Under the pieces are notes generated by a model. It was not told where the DNA came from. It saw nothing but the letters and a program-made list of their open reading frames with translations, and searched no databases. Positions 1 to 8,969 of a stretch of 64,000 nt of DNA are shown here, one piece after another. Made by a program: the position numbers and the translations under genes. Every line of letters starts with the position of its first letter. The stretch's first letter is position 1. Origin of the DNA: Tropicibacter sp. Alg240-R139. Its GTDB lineage: Bacteria > Pseudomonadota > Alphaproteobacteria > Rhodobacterales > Rhodobacteraceae. The stretch covers positions 124,001 through 188,000 of the forward strand of contig NZ_UNRA01000006.1 in the NCBI RefSeq assembly GCF_900537075.1, read 5' to 3'.

Positions 1-444
1 GAAAAGGTTGCGGCTGCCGTGCGGTTCCGGCTGGAAGCCTCTGATGACAAAGAAGCGGTGCGCCGGGGCACGACGCTGTTTGCGCTGCCCGCTTATGCCG
101 CAGACGGGGCCAAGGCGATCTGGGGCACCTGCGACCTGATATGGGATACGCTTGGCGATACCTCGCAAGATGCGAATTGGTACACCAAGCGCGCGACGTT
201 ATCGGCGGTCTATTCCTCGACCGTGTTGTTCTGGCTGGGTGATGATTCGCCCAACTATCAAGCCACGTGGGAGTTCATTGATCGCCGGATCGAGAACGTA
301 ATGCAGCTCGAAAAACTCAAAGCCCAAGTCAACAAGAACCCGCTTTTCAAACCTTTGTTGGCTGGGCCGAATTGGTTGATGAGCCAGATCAAAGCACCGG
401 GTCGAATGAAGGACTTGCCGGGGTCGTTGACACCGCGCGACTGA
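1..444 (+). CDS. COQ9 family protein, 3' part (5' end outside window)
   Basis: The reading frame is open from base 1 and ends at 442-444, so only the last 147 codons are present and the true start lies upstream. The visible part has the COQ9 pattern: an arginine-rich AVRFRLEASDDKEAVRRGT stretch near the left edge, then ALPAYAADGAKAIWGTCDLI, NWYTKRATLS and RRIENVMQLEKLKAQV. COQ9 proteins bind lipid and support the ubiquinone-biosynthesis hydroxylases. The next gene, a quinone oxidoreductase on the same strand 41 bases on, fits a quinone theme, although co-transcription is not shown. Family assignment is confident; role is by family. Confidence 0.88.
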   Translation, partial: EKVAAAVRFRLEASDDKEAVRRGTTLFALPAYAADGAKAIWGTCDLIWDTLGDTSQDANWYTKRATLSAVYSSTVLFWLGDDSPNYQATWEFIDRRIENVMQLEKLKAQVNKNPLFKPLLAGPNWLMSQIKAPGRMKDLPGSLTPRD

Positions 445-485
445 TCGCCTGACATGACGAACAAACCTAATCCAGGAGATCGTGG

Positions 486-1472
486 ATGACCGAAACAATG
501 CGCGCCGTCGAAATCACCAAACCCGGCGGCCCCGAGGTACTGCAACTCACGGACCGACCGATGCCGACACCCGGCCACGGTCAGGTCGTGCTCAAGGTCG
601 CTTATGCTGGCGTCAACCGTCCTGACGCTCTGCAGCGGGCCGGGGCCTATGATCCGCCCCCGGGTGCCAGCGACCTGCCGGGGCTGGAATGCTCGGGAGA
701 GGTTGTGGCCCTTGGTGATGGTGTCGATTCGCTGAGTATTGGTGATCAGGTTTGTGCGCTGCTACCCGGTGGGGGCTATGCAGAATATGTGGCGACACCT
801 GCAGCGCATTGCCTGCCGGTGCCTGCTGGCATGGGGATGAAAGAGGCGGCTTGTCTGCCCGAGACGTTTTTCACCGTCTGGTCCAATGTTTTCACCCGCG
901 GCGGTTTGAAAGCGGGAGAGCGGTTCCTGGTTCATGGCGGGTCCAGCGGTATCGGGACGACCGCGATTCAACTGGCCAAAGCCTTTGGCGCGCGGGTCTT
1001 CGCCACGGCTGGATCAGATGAAAAATGCCAGGCCTGTCTGGATTTGGGGGCTGAAAAGGCGATCAATTACCGGGACGAGGATTTCGTCAAGGTGATGCGC
1101 GCCGAAGGCGGTGCCGACCTGATCCTGGACATGGTGGGCGGTGACTATATCCCGCGCAACGTCAAATGTCTGGCCGAGGATGGGCGTCTGGTGCAGATCG
1201 CGTTTCTGCAAGGACCAGTGGTCGAGCTGAACTTTGCTTTGATGATGGTCAAACGTTTGACCCTGACCGGCAGTACTCTGCGCCCGCAAAGCGATCTGGC
1301 CAAGGCGCGGATAGCACAGGATCTGCGCGAAGCCGTCTGGCCATTGCTGGATGCTGGCGCTGTTGCGCCTGTCATGGATAGTGAGTTTGATTTCGCGCAA
1401 GCAGCAGATGCGCACGCGCGCATGGAAAGTTCTGGCCACATCGGCAAAATCGTCATGAAGGTCGGCGGTTAA
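486..1472 (+). CDS. NAD(P)H:quinone oxidoreductase, zinc-free MDR family
   Basis: 328 residues, the usual length of quinone oxidoreductase/PIG3-type medium-chain dehydrogenases. The N-terminal GroES-like fold has AYAGVNRPDALQRAGAYDPP and the conserved PGLECSGEV segment. The nucleotide-binding loop VHGGSSGIGTTAIQLAKA lies near residues 148-165. The catalytic zinc ligands of true alcohol dehydrogenases are absent, so reduction of quinones or enals with NADPH is expected. An AGGAG at 474-478, 7 bases before the ATG, supports this start. It probably acts in the cytoplasm on quinones or reactive carbonyls; the natural substrate cannot be told from sequence. Confidence 0.87.
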   Translation: MTETMRAVEITKPGGPEVLQLTDRPMPTPGHGQVVLKVAYAGVNRPDALQRAGAYDPPPGASDLPGLECSGEVVALGDGVDSLSIGDQVCALLPGGGYAEYVATPAAHCLPVPAGMGMKEAACLPETFFTVWSNVFTRGGLKAGERFLVHGGSSGIGTTAIQLAKAFGARVFATAGSDEKCQACLDLGAEKAINYRDEDFVKVMRAEGGADLILDMVGGDYIPRNVKCLAEDGRLVQIAFLQGPVVELNFALMMVKRLTLTGSTLRPQSDLAKARIAQDLREAVWPLLDAGAVAPVMDSEFDFAQAADAHARMESSGHIGKIVMKVGG

Positions 1473-1515
1473 GCTATCTTGGCGCAGGCCTGACAGCGGC
1501 CTGCGCATTCCCTAT

Positions 1516-2373
1516 CTAGGCAATGGCTCGGCGATACAGGTGCCATGTTGCGTGTCCCAAAACGGGCATGACGAAAATTAATCCCAAAAGCAGCGGGATC
1601 GAGCCGATCACCAGCATGGCCGCGACGGTTGCACCCCAGGTCAGAACCACGCGTGGATTCTGTCGCATAACCCGGACGGATGTGACAACGGCGACCGGAA
1701 CGCCGACCTGACGATCCAGCAGCAACGGAAAACTCACAATGCTGATCGCCAAAGCAATCAGAGCGAACAGGAACCCAACTGCGACGCCCACGATCATCAT
1801 GGTCCAGCCAGCGGCGGTGGTGGTTACCTCTGTCAGAAAGGCCATCAGTGAAACAGGTGCTTCTGGCCCAAGGGTCTGGACGTAAATGCTTTGTGCGGTC
1901 AGGATCCAAGTCACGAATAGGGCCGTAAGGTACAGACCCAAGGCCAAGATCGCCCCAAACGCGGGAGAGCGGAAGACGCCGAAAGCATCCAGCCAACGCA
2001 CCTCTTGCCCCAATTCCCGGCGGCGGCTGATTTCATATAGGCCGACGGCAGCCACAGGCCCCAATAATGCAAAGCCCATGACGAGCGGGGCCAAAAGCGG
2101 AACCATGTCCATGCGCATGCCCAGTCCGAACAGGACAAGACCTGCCAGCGGATAGACCACCGCAATGAAAATCGCGTCGGCTCGGCTGGCCAGAAAATCG
2201 TTATAGCCTGCGCGCAAGGCGTACCGGATGTCGTCGGTACTCAAAGTGCGGATTTCGGGTAGGTTACCAGTGTTCTCGCTGCCAAGCTGGGTGGCCGTTT
2301 CGCCCATGTGATCGCCAGTGGCACCCAGGTTCTGGGCGGCCCAGCTGATCGGATTGCCGATTGTTTTTGCCAT
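1516..2373 (-). CDS. DUF2189 domain integral membrane protein
   Basis: 285 residues from the ATG at 2373, which has a strong AGGAAGGGG ribosome site just upstream. A polar N-terminal ~55 residues ends in IRTLSTDDIRYALRAGYNDF and is followed by about six hydrophobic segments (for example AIFIAVVYPLAGLVLFGLGM and LVMGFALLGPVAAVGLYEIS). The ISRRRELG loop and the RQNPRVVLTW motif before the last helices match DUF2189 proteins common in alphaproteobacteria. No function is established for the family. It converges on the quinone oxidoreductase gene. An in-frame extension to 2460 is possible but has no ribosome site. Confidence 0.85.
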   Translation of the reverse strand: MAKTIGNPISWAAQNLGATGDHMGETATQLGSENTGNLPEIRTLSTDDIRYALRAGYNDFLASRADAIFIAVVYPLAGLVLFGLGMRMDMVPLLAPLVMGFALLGPVAAVGLYEISRRRELGQEVRWLDAFGVFRSPAFGAILALGLYLTALFVTWILTAQSIYVQTLGPEAPVSLMAFLTEVTTTAAGWTMMIVGVAVGFLFALIALAISIVSFPLLLDRQVGVPVAVVTSVRVMRQNPRVVLTWGATVAAMLVIGSIPLLLGLIFVMPVLGHATWHLYRRAIA

Positions 2374-2613
2374 ATCTTTCCCCTTCCTAAAGCGTTTCAA
2401 GAAGGGTGTGCATCGCACATACCTTGCCGCGCTTCGCGCTCTCAGGCATGTACGACCCATCGAAGCGACAGCTTCTCGAAACGCACGAGGCGTCGCAACG
2501 CGGCATAAAAGGGGCCTGACATATGGTTGCGCCCGGCCCGGCCGATCTGCAACGCATGGGAACAGTATAGCACAAACTGCTGCCGCGCGCTGTCACAGCT
2601 GCGAGACCACCTC

Positions 2614-3207
2614 TCATTCGCGCGGTTTCTCCAGCTGCCACGTCAGATTGACCTGAACCGCAGGCCATTCCCCGGCGATGATGGAATAGACGGCCGTATC
2701 GCGCAATGTCCCGTTGGCCATCACCATATGCGACCGCAGTACACCGTCCAGTTTGGCCCCCAAACGCTCGATCGCACGGCGGCTTTGGTGATTGAGCGCA
2801 TGGGTGCGGAACTCAACCGCGATGGCATCCAGCGATTCAAATGCGTGCCGCAAGAGCATCAGCTTGCATTCGGTGTTGAGCGGTCCCCGTTGCGCCGAAC
2901 GGGCATACCAGGTCGAACCGATCTCCAACCGTTTCGCGGTATGGTCAATGTTCATGTATGTGGTCATCCCAACCGCACGGCCGGACGCATTGAGAACCGC
3001 AAAAGGCACCATGCTGCCGTCTTCTTGCAGCGACAGGCGGCGGATGATTTCTTCGCCGACCTGATCGGGGGCCGGAATCCAAGTGTACCACAGGCGGTGT
3101 AGTTCGCCGTCAGCGCTCGCCGCAGCCAGGTCGTCGGCATGTACGGGGTCCAATGGGACAAGGTTGGCGTGTTGGCCGTGCAATGTGACAGGGGTGGCCC
3201 ACATCAT
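2614..3207 (-). CDS. GNAT family N-acetyltransferase
   Basis: About 197 residues. The fold reads as a RimJ/RimL-like acetyltransferase: LVPLDPVHADDL near the N-terminus, VGMTTYMNIDHTAKRLEIGS as the central strands, GPLNTECKLMLLRHAFE as the acetyl-CoA helix, then FRTHALNHQSRRAIERLGAK, the typical N-x-x-S-x-x-x-x-x-x-x-G tail of this subgroup. Two adjacent ATGs (3207, 3204) follow an AGGAG; the second has the better spacing. The acceptor is unknown. It may modify a small molecule or a protein N-terminus. It stands alone between oppositely behaving neighbours. Confidence 0.82.
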   Translation of the reverse strand: MMWATPVTLHGQHANLVPLDPVHADDLAAASADGELHRLWYTWIPAPDQVGEEIIRRLSLQEDGSMVPFAVLNASGRAVGMTTYMNIDHTAKRLEIGSTWYARSAQRGPLNTECKLMLLRHAFESLDAIAVEFRTHALNHQSRRAIERLGAKLDGVLRSHMVMANGTLRDTAVYSIIAGEWPAVQVNLTWQLEKPRE

Positions 3208-3310
3208 GAAGCTCCTAAAAATCAATCGGGTTTCAGGCGATGTGCCGCAAAACCGGAGGGTGAAGAAGTTCCAAAGTTTGAAAAGATAGGCAGTCCAATT
3301 TGTGAGAGAC

Positions 3311-3342
3311 AAAAAAACCGACGCGGAGGGCGCGCCGGTTTT
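3311..3342 (-). terminator. Terminator after tpa
   Basis: Read on the minus strand, an AAAACCG-CGCG / CGCG-CGGTTTTTTT hairpin (one A/C mismatch, 4-base loop) ends in seven T residues, 45 bases past the tpa stop. On the plus strand the same stem is followed by TTTT, so it may also act for the opposite direction. Confidence 0.8.
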
Positions 3343-3387
3343 AAGTTTGCACCCCCAAGCGGGGAGAGAGGGGCGTGCAAATGTCAG

Positions 3388-4785
3388 TTAGCCAAAAACC
3401 CGACCCAGGGCGCCGTCAACGGCGTCGGTGATCTGGTCGATGTCGTTCGCCGTTGCAATCAGCGCAGGCGAGAAGCACAGGGTGTTGTTGCGACCCGGCA
3501 GCGACCGGTTGGTCGCACCGATGATCACGCCCTGGTTCATACAGTCGGCCACAACGGCTTGAACCAGCTTCTCTTCGACGGGCTCTTTACTTGCACGGTC
3601 AGTGACCAGCTCGGCGCCTAGGAACAGACCCTTGCCGCGCACGTCCCCGATGATCTTGTGCTTGTCCATCAGCTCTTGGAGGTTGCCTAGCATGCGGTCA
3701 CCCATGTTGACACAGTTGCCCAGCAGGTTCTCGTCCTGGATGATGCGCATGTTTTCGATCGCCGCCGCCGGACCGGCGGTGCAACCACCAAAGGTCGAGA
3801 TGTCGCGGAAGTAGCCCATCGGATCAGCTGCGTCGTCCTTGAACATGTCAAAGACTTCTTCGGTGGTGACCATGCAGGCAATCGCGGCGTAGCCCGAGGC
3901 GACACCTTTTGCCATGGTCACAAAGTCAGGCTTGACCCCATACTGCTGATAGCCAAACCAGGTGCCGGTACGGCCAACTCCACAGACCACTTCGTCGATG
4001 TGCAGCAGCACGTCGTACTTTTTGCAGATCTCTTGCACGCGCTCCCAGTACCCTTCGGGCGCTTCGATAACGCCGCCGCCTGCAGTCACCGGCTCTAGGC
4101 ACAGCGCACCAACGGTTTCGGGGCCTTCGCGCAGGATCACTTCTTCGATAGCGTCTGCTGCTGCCTTGCCGAATGCCTCGCCCGACAGGTCCTCGTGACC
4201 CAGCTCGTGCTTGCGGTATTCCATGCAGTGGGGAACGCGGACAAAATCAGGTGCAAACGGGCCATACTGCGCGTTGCGCTCGTCCTGACCACCTGCCGAC
4301 ATCGTCGCAAGGGTCGATCCGTGATAGTCGCGGTCGCGATACAGGATCTTAGTTTTCTTGCCGCCATAGCGCTTGTGCGCGATCTGACGGACCATCTTAA
4401 AGGCCTTCTCGTTCGCCTCGGACCCAGAGTTGGTGTAGTAGACGCGGCTCATGCCAGGCATTTTGTCGATCAGCTGTTCGGCAAAGATAGCACCGGGAAT
4501 CGAACCAGCGGTGTTCGCGAAGTAGCACAGTTTCATCAACTGGTCGTAGACCGCCTTGCAGATGGATTCGCGGCCGTAGCCGACGTTGACGGTCCAGACA
4601 CCGCCCGAAACAGCATCCAGGTGTTCTTTGCCTTTTTGGTCCCAGACACGCATGCCTTTGCCTTCGACAATGATACGGGGATCATTGGTTTCAAAGGATT
4701 TATGCTGGATCAGATGATGCCAGATGTGGGCGCGGTCCGCTTCGACCACGCGCGAAAGATCGTTCTCGTTGAACGTGCCGTCCAT
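3388..4785 (-). CDS. tpa: Taurine--pyruvate aminotransferase
   Basis: 465 residues, class III PLP aminotransferase. Visible landmarks: HLDAVSGGVWTVNVGYGRES near the N-terminus, YYTNSGSEANEKAFKM (PLP phosphate site), YRDRDYHGSTLATMSAGG, the LHIDEVVCGVGRTG aspartate motif and FVTMAKGVASGYA with the PLP lysine. The sequence closely recalls roseobacter Tpa, which converts taurine plus pyruvate to sulfoacetaldehyde and alanine. The ATG at 4785 follows AAAGGA. It is divergent from tauABC, the matching importer, which supports the substrate. The downstream enzymes xsc and pta, and the regulator tauR, are not in the window. Confidence 0.92.
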   Translation of the reverse strand: MDGTFNENDLSRVVEADRAHIWHHLIQHKSFETNDPRIIVEGKGMRVWDQKGKEHLDAVSGGVWTVNVGYGRESICKAVYDQLMKLCYFANTAGSIPGAIFAEQLIDKMPGMSRVYYTNSGSEANEKAFKMVRQIAHKRYGGKKTKILYRDRDYHGSTLATMSAGGQDERNAQYGPFAPDFVRVPHCMEYRKHELGHEDLSGEAFGKAAADAIEEVILREGPETVGALCLEPVTAGGGVIEAPEGYWERVQEICKKYDVLLHIDEVVCGVGRTGTWFGYQQYGVKPDFVTMAKGVASGYAAIACMVTTEEVFDMFKDDAADPMGYFRDISTFGGCTAGPAAAIENMRIIQDENLLGNCVNMGDRMLGNLQELMDKHKIIGDVRGKGLFLGAELVTDRASKEPVEEKLVQAVVADCMNQGVIIGATNRSLPGRNNTLCFSPALIATANDIDQITDAVDGALGRVFG

Positions 4786-4800
4786 GACATGTCCTTTCAA

Positions 4801-5195
4801 AATTCTGCCAGATATCGACTCTATCTTTCATGAGGAAATCAGAGCCGTCTTCAAGACTCCAGAGACTTTATTAAATAGGTACGCGGATAGGGCCAGAAGC
4901 TTCGCTGCGGTAAGTCCAGAGTTGAATCCACATCAAAATTTCGCTTGCCAGTAACATCAATATTTGTCTGAAAAATCACGGAATTTTGCGGTTTTTGCTT
5001 TTTGAAAGCTCCGACTTCATCTTCTTTCATTTTGGGGAAGCCTCAGAAAAGGCATTGATTGCTCGAGGATTATCGGCTCGGATCAACGAGCGGGTCCCAA
5101 AAACGTCTTGGGGTACCGCCATGAACACTCATAGAGGCGGAATACCGCCCGTTATATTCGACCTGCCATTTCGGCGGGCAACAGGGAGACGACGT
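4801..5195. other. tpa-tauA divergent intergenic region
   Basis: About 395 bases separate the two divergent starts. It is less GC-rich than the genes around it (for example the stretch near 4866-4880 and the T-rich run near 4985-5003) and must hold promoters for both tpa and tauA. An open frame on the plus strand runs into tauA from 4986 but has no ribosome site and does not look coding. I could not pick out a clear regulator site or convincing -35/-10 pair. Confidence 0.5.
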
Positions 5196-6185
5196 ATGAC
5201 TTTCAAATCCAAGCTGATGGGCGCGGTAGCTGGTGCGGCTATGCTGGCAGGTGCTGCACCTGCGATGGCCGAAGACCTGACTGTGGCATATTTCCTAGAG
5301 TGGCCGATGCCGTTCCAGTTTGCCAAAGAAACCGGCATGTATGACGAGGCTCTTGGCACCAAGATCAACTGGGTCAGCTTTGACACAGGCACGGCAATGT
5401 CCGCGGCGATGGCGTCGGGCGACGTTCAGTTGTCGGTCAGCCAGGGCATCCCACCGTTCGTGGTTGCGGCTTCGGCGGGTCAGGACCTTCAGGTTGTTGA
5501 TGTTGCTGTATCCTATGCGGACAACGACAACTGCGTGGTGCGTGCCGATCACGAAATCGACAAAGACAGTGCAAGCGAATTGGCCGGTAAGAAAGTCGCC
5601 GTTCCACTGGGGACCGCCGCGCACTATGGCTTCTTGAAGCAGATGGAGCACTTTGGTGTTTCGCTCGATAGCCTGGAAATTGTCGACATGGCTCCGGCCG
5701 AAGGCGAAGCCGCGCTGAGCCAGGGCGCCATCGACATGGCCTGTGGTTGGGGTGGTGCTCTGCGCCGCATGTTGGAATCCGGCAATGTGCTGCTGACTGG
5801 TGCTGAAAAAACCGAGTTGGGCATCCTTGTGTTCGATGCAACAACTGCACCCACGTCCTATGTGGCGCAAGAAGGCGACATGGTTTCCAAATTCCTGGCT
5901 GTAACCGCTGAAGCCAACGCGATGTGGGCGGACGAGGCCAACCGTGCCAAGATGCTGCCGGTTATCGCGAAAGATGCGGGTATGTCCGAAGATGACGCGG
6001 CCGCAACATTGTCTACGTTTGTTTTCCCGACCGTTGACGAGCAGCTAAGCGAAGCCTGGCTGGGCGGTAACGCGGCAAACTTCATGAAGGGTGTTGCCGA
6101 CGTCTTTGTTGCATCGGGTTCTATCGACGCGGCTAAAGCGTCCTACGAAGACAACGTGAACGCGGGTCCTCTGGGCGGTAACTAA
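5196..6185 (+). CDS. tauA: Taurine ABC transporter substrate-binding protein
   Basis: 329 residues. Residues 1-24 form a signal peptide (basic MTFKSK, hydrophobic AVAGAAMLAGAAPAMA, cleavage before EDLTVAY). The mature protein is an NMT1/SsuA-type binding protein: AYFLEWPMPFQFAKETGMYD, then VSQGIPPFVVAASAGQDLQV, LAGKKVAVPLGTAAHYGFLK and ALSQGAIDMACGWGGALRR. Start chosen because the signal peptide begins here. It delivers taurine from the periplasm to TauBC. The strong hairpin just after its stop would allow more TauA than TauB or TauC to be made from the same transcript. Confidence 0.92.
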   Translation: MTFKSKLMGAVAGAAMLAGAAPAMAEDLTVAYFLEWPMPFQFAKETGMYDEALGTKINWVSFDTGTAMSAAMASGDVQLSVSQGIPPFVVAASAGQDLQVVDVAVSYADNDNCVVRADHEIDKDSASELAGKKVAVPLGTAAHYGFLKQMEHFGVSLDSLEIVDMAPAEGEAALSQGAIDMACGWGGALRRMLESGNVLLTGAEKTELGILVFDATTAPTSYVAQEGDMVSKFLAVTAEANAMWADEANRAKMLPVIAKDAGMSEDDAAATLSTFVFPTVDEQLSEAWLGGNAANFMKGVADVFVASGSIDAAKASYEDNVNAGPLGGN

Positions 6186-6200
6186 GCGTTATTGTGATGC

Positions 6201-6235
6201 GGGGTGGGTGTTTGGCAAAACACCCACCCCTTTTT
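6201..6235 (+). terminator. Intercistronic hairpin after tauA
   Basis: A 13-base-pair perfect stem (6201-6213 with 6218-6230, loop GGCA) is followed by TTTTT. It sits 15 bases after the tauA stop and before tauB. It is a textbook partial terminator or 3'-end protector below a highly expressed binding-protein gene. Confidence 0.85.
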
Positions 6236-6281
6236 CGCTTTACGTGTAAGGCGAACCAATCTTGGAAAGAAGGGGATCCAG

Positions 6282-7088
6282 GTGTCTGGACTTCTCATAA
6301 ATGATATCTCGATGCGCTTTGACCTGCCCAATGGTGGTCATGTCCAAGCGCTGAAAAACGTGACGCTGGACATCAAATCCGGCGAGCTGATGAGCGTTTT
6401 GGGCCCATCGGGCTGTGGCAAGACAACGCTTCTGAACATCGTTGCGGGCTTTCTAGCCCCGACCGAAGGCACGATAGAACTGAATGGGCACGTCGAAACC
6501 GGGCCCAGTTCGGAACGTGGCATGGTATTCCAACAAGGCGCGCTGTTCGAATGGATGAATGTGCGTGACAACGTCAGCTTCGGCCCCGATATGAAAGGCG
6601 TCAGCCGGTCGGAAAGCAAAGAGAAGGTCGAGCATCTTCTTGAGGTTGTTGGCCTGCAGGATTTTAAGGAAAAGGCGATCTACGAGCTTTCGGGCGGCAT
6701 GCAGCAGCGTGTTGCGTTGGCCCGTTGTCTGGCCAATGACCCTGACGTCATATTGATGGACGAGCCGCTGGGGGCCTTGGATGCACTGACGCGTGAAAAG
6801 ATGCAATCGCTGGTTCTGGACCTGTGGAAGGACACCGGCAAAACCATCATCCTGATCACCCACTCGGTCGAAGAGGCGTTGCTCTTGGGCGAACGACTGC
6901 TGGTGATGGCGCCGCGCCCCGGTCGTGTGCACAAAGAATACCGCCTGCCATTTGCTGGCCTTGGCGTCGGCAACGACCTGCGCGAAGTCAAAAAACACAA
7001 GGATTACGCGGGAACGCGTGAAGAAATCCTGGAAATGATCTGGAGCATGGAAGAAGAAATCATGGGCCGGACGGAGGAAAGCGCATGA
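6282..7088 (+). CDS. tauB: Taurine ABC transporter ATP-binding protein
   Basis: 268 residues from a GTG at 6282, preceded by AAGGGG; an upstream in-frame start at 6204 lies inside the hairpin region and is unlikely. All ATPase motifs are present: Walker A GPSGCGKTT, Q-loop VFQQGALFEWMNV, signature LSGGMQQRVALARCLA, Walker B VILMDEPLGALDALTRE and the H-loop LITHSVEEA. The LFEWMNVRDNVSFG wording is typical of nitrate/sulfonate/taurine importers. It powers taurine import with TauC, whose start overlaps this stop by ATGA. Confidence 0.93.
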   Translation: MSGLLINDISMRFDLPNGGHVQALKNVTLDIKSGELMSVLGPSGCGKTTLLNIVAGFLAPTEGTIELNGHVETGPSSERGMVFQQGALFEWMNVRDNVSFGPDMKGVSRSESKEKVEHLLEVVGLQDFKEKAIYELSGGMQQRVALARCLANDPDVILMDEPLGALDALTREKMQSLVLDLWKDTGKTIILITHSVEEALLLGERLLVMAPRPGRVHKEYRLPFAGLGVGNDLREVKKHKDYAGTREEILEMIWSMEEEIMGRTEESA

Positions 7089-8395
7089 CTGGTTTGCTCG
7101 TCCTTGCCCTCTATGTAGGTGCGTTCTTTGGGTCGTTTTTCATCGCAAAGCGCGTGTTCAAAAGCGCGTTTGAGAAAAAGGGCTTCAACAGACTAAAAAC
7201 GGTGACATTTGGCGACGAAAGCGCGGTTACAGCGAACCGAGTTGCCTCGATCGTCTCAATCATCACGGTGTTCTGGCTGTGGGTTGCGTTTACAAACTCT
7301 GTCATTCCTCTGCCCAAGATGCCTGGCCCCTTCTCAGGAGACACAAGTTTTACCTATACGGTGCAGCTTGAGGATGGCACGACCGACGAAGCCAAAGTCT
7401 CGGTCCGGGTTTACCGTGAAGACATCCAGCAGACAGTGGATGAAAACGGCGAGCCGGGTCGTGAGCCTGCGGCAATCGAGATCGAGCCGGGTGAGGGTTT
7501 TGCCAAGAACGACACACTGACGATTGCCCGCTACGCGTTCAAGGTGGTGAACGTCTGGAAAAACGATGAAGTCAGCAAGAAAGAAGGCTCAAAGATCATC
7601 ACGATCAATGGTCAGCCAATCGAGCCTGGTGGCGAGATCAAAACTGATGATGGTACGATCCGCCTGACCGAAAAGGGGACCCCGACGTTTGAGCCGGCCA
7701 AAGGTCTGCGCATGGCGCGTCTGTACCTGCCAGCGCCCGAGGTTGTGCTCCAGCGGTTCATCTGGCTGAACAAGGAAGGCTATCAGGGCTACACCCTGTT
7801 TGAGCACACGCGCTACTCGTTGCAGCGTGTTTTGCTGGGCTTTTTCTTTGGTGCTTTGATCGGCATCCCGATTGGATATGCCATGGGCCTGACAGGCTGG
7901 GCACGCGGTTGGTTCGACCCAATCGTCGAATTCATGCGTCCGATCCCGCCCTTGGCTTTGATCCCGCTGATCATCATCTGGTTTGGTATCGGCGAGATCG
8001 GTAAGGTCGTCCTGCTGTTCCTGGCTGCTCTGTGGATCATGATCATTGCCGCCCGATCAGGGGTATCGGGTGTCGCGATTTCCAAGGTGCATGCGGCCTA
8101 TTCGCTGGGGGCGTCCAAATGGCAGATCCTGAGCAAGGTCATTGTCCCGAACTCGTTGCCTGACATCTTCACCGGTGCGCGCGTTGCGATGGGTGTCTGT
8201 TGGGGGACGGTTGTCGCCGCCGAACTGGTTGCGGCGAACGTGGGGCTCGGCAAGATGATCGTGACCGCGTCCAAGTTCCAGCTGACCGACATCATTATCG
8301 TCGGTATCATCGTGATCGGCGTCATTGGCTTTGCCATCGAAGTTGGCATGCGCAAGCTGGAAACCTGGCTGATCCCGTGGAAAGGCAAAGTCTGA
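7085..8395 (+). CDS. tauC: Taurine ABC transporter permease with large N-terminal extension
   Basis: 436 residues, far longer than the ~270 of enterobacterial TauC. A first membrane helix (residues 1-20) and a second (about 50-75, IVSIITVFWLWVAFTNSVIP) frame an added region; residues ~80-215 are polar and beta-like (VQLEDGTTDEAKVSVRVYRE, ITINGQPIEPGGEIKTDDG) and probably face the periplasm. The standard permease core follows: TRYSLQRVLLGFFFGALIGI, FMRPIPPLALIPLIIIWFGI, and the EAA-type loop AYSLGASKWQILSKVIVPNS. Translation is coupled to tauB by ATGA. Confidence 0.88.
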   Translation: MTGLLVLALYVGAFFGSFFIAKRVFKSAFEKKGFNRLKTVTFGDESAVTANRVASIVSIITVFWLWVAFTNSVIPLPKMPGPFSGDTSFTYTVQLEDGTTDEAKVSVRVYREDIQQTVDENGEPGREPAAIEIEPGEGFAKNDTLTIARYAFKVVNVWKNDEVSKKEGSKIITINGQPIEPGGEIKTDDGTIRLTEKGTPTFEPAKGLRMARLYLPAPEVVLQRFIWLNKEGYQGYTLFEHTRYSLQRVLLGFFFGALIGIPIGYAMGLTGWARGWFDPIVEFMRPIPPLALIPLIIIWFGIGEIGKVVLLFLAALWIMIIAARSGVSGVAISKVHAAYSLGASKWQILSKVIVPNSLPDIFTGARVAMGVCWGTVVAAELVAANVGLGKMIVTASKFQLTDIIIVGIIVIGVIGFAIEVGMRKLETWLIPWKGKV

Positions 8396-8416
8396 TACAC
8401 GTGTGAGTTAGACATG

Positions 8417-8454
8417 AACCGGGGCGCGCTAGATAGCGGGCCCCGGTTTCTTTT
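8417..8454 (+). terminator. Terminator after tauABC
   Basis: AACCGGGG (8417-8424) pairs with CCCCGGTT (8441-8448), with an inner CGCT/AGCG stem, and is followed by TTTCTTTT. It ends the tau operon 21 bases after tauC. Confidence 0.82.
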
Positions 8455-8474
8455 GGGGACAACCCTGAGACGTT

Positions 8475-8969
8475 TTGTCAATTGTGGACGGTCAGAATTT
8501 GAACCAGCTTAATGTCATGGTGAAAGCGGATCAGCCTATATCCCTGACCGCGCAGGTGGCGGATGTCATGACGCGGAGCGCCGTGACGGTCATGGATGCT
8601 CATTGTGCACTTTGCGCTCGGGGTGCCGCCTGGATCGCCCATAATGATCAGGATCAAGAGTTCCTGATTGTGCCGATGCAAAGTGAACTTGGTCAGGTGT
8701 TGCTGGAGCAAAACGGACTTGATCCAAATGATCCGACCTCGTGGCTATTACTTGAGCGGGGGCAAGGCCGCACGTCCACGGATGCGATCATTCGTAGTGG
8801 CCAGAAGCTGGGCAGAAAGTGGCGTCTCTTGACTGTGCTGCGGATCATCCCGAGACCTGTGCGCGACGCATGTTATCGGGTTGTTGCGCGGAACCGTTAC
8901 CGTTGGTTCGGACAGGGCGACATGTGCAATATGCCAGATCCCGAGGTGCAGCGTAGGTTGTTCAGATGA
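8475..8969 (+). CDS. DCC family thiol-disulfide oxidoreductase (DUF393)
   Basis: Up to 164 residues. The family's DxxCxxC motif is visible as DAHCALCARGAAW (about residues 41-53), followed by LIVPMQSELGQVLL, STDAIIRSGQKLGRKW and a C-terminal YRVVARNRYRWFG, all in family order. The start is uncertain: TTG 8475, GTG 8484 and ATG 8517 are in frame and none has a good ribosome site. The family is thioredoxin-like and presumed to do thiol redox chemistry. Its stop overlaps the next start by ATGA, so the two proteins are translationally coupled. Confidence 0.78.
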   Translation: MSIVDGQNLNQLNVMVKADQPISLTAQVADVMTRSAVTVMDAHCALCARGAAWIAHNDQDQEFLIVPMQSELGQVLLEQNGLDPNDPTSWLLLERGQGRTSTDAIIRSGQKLGRKWRLLTVLRIIPRPVRDACYRVVARNRYRWFGQGDMCNMPDPEVQRRLFR

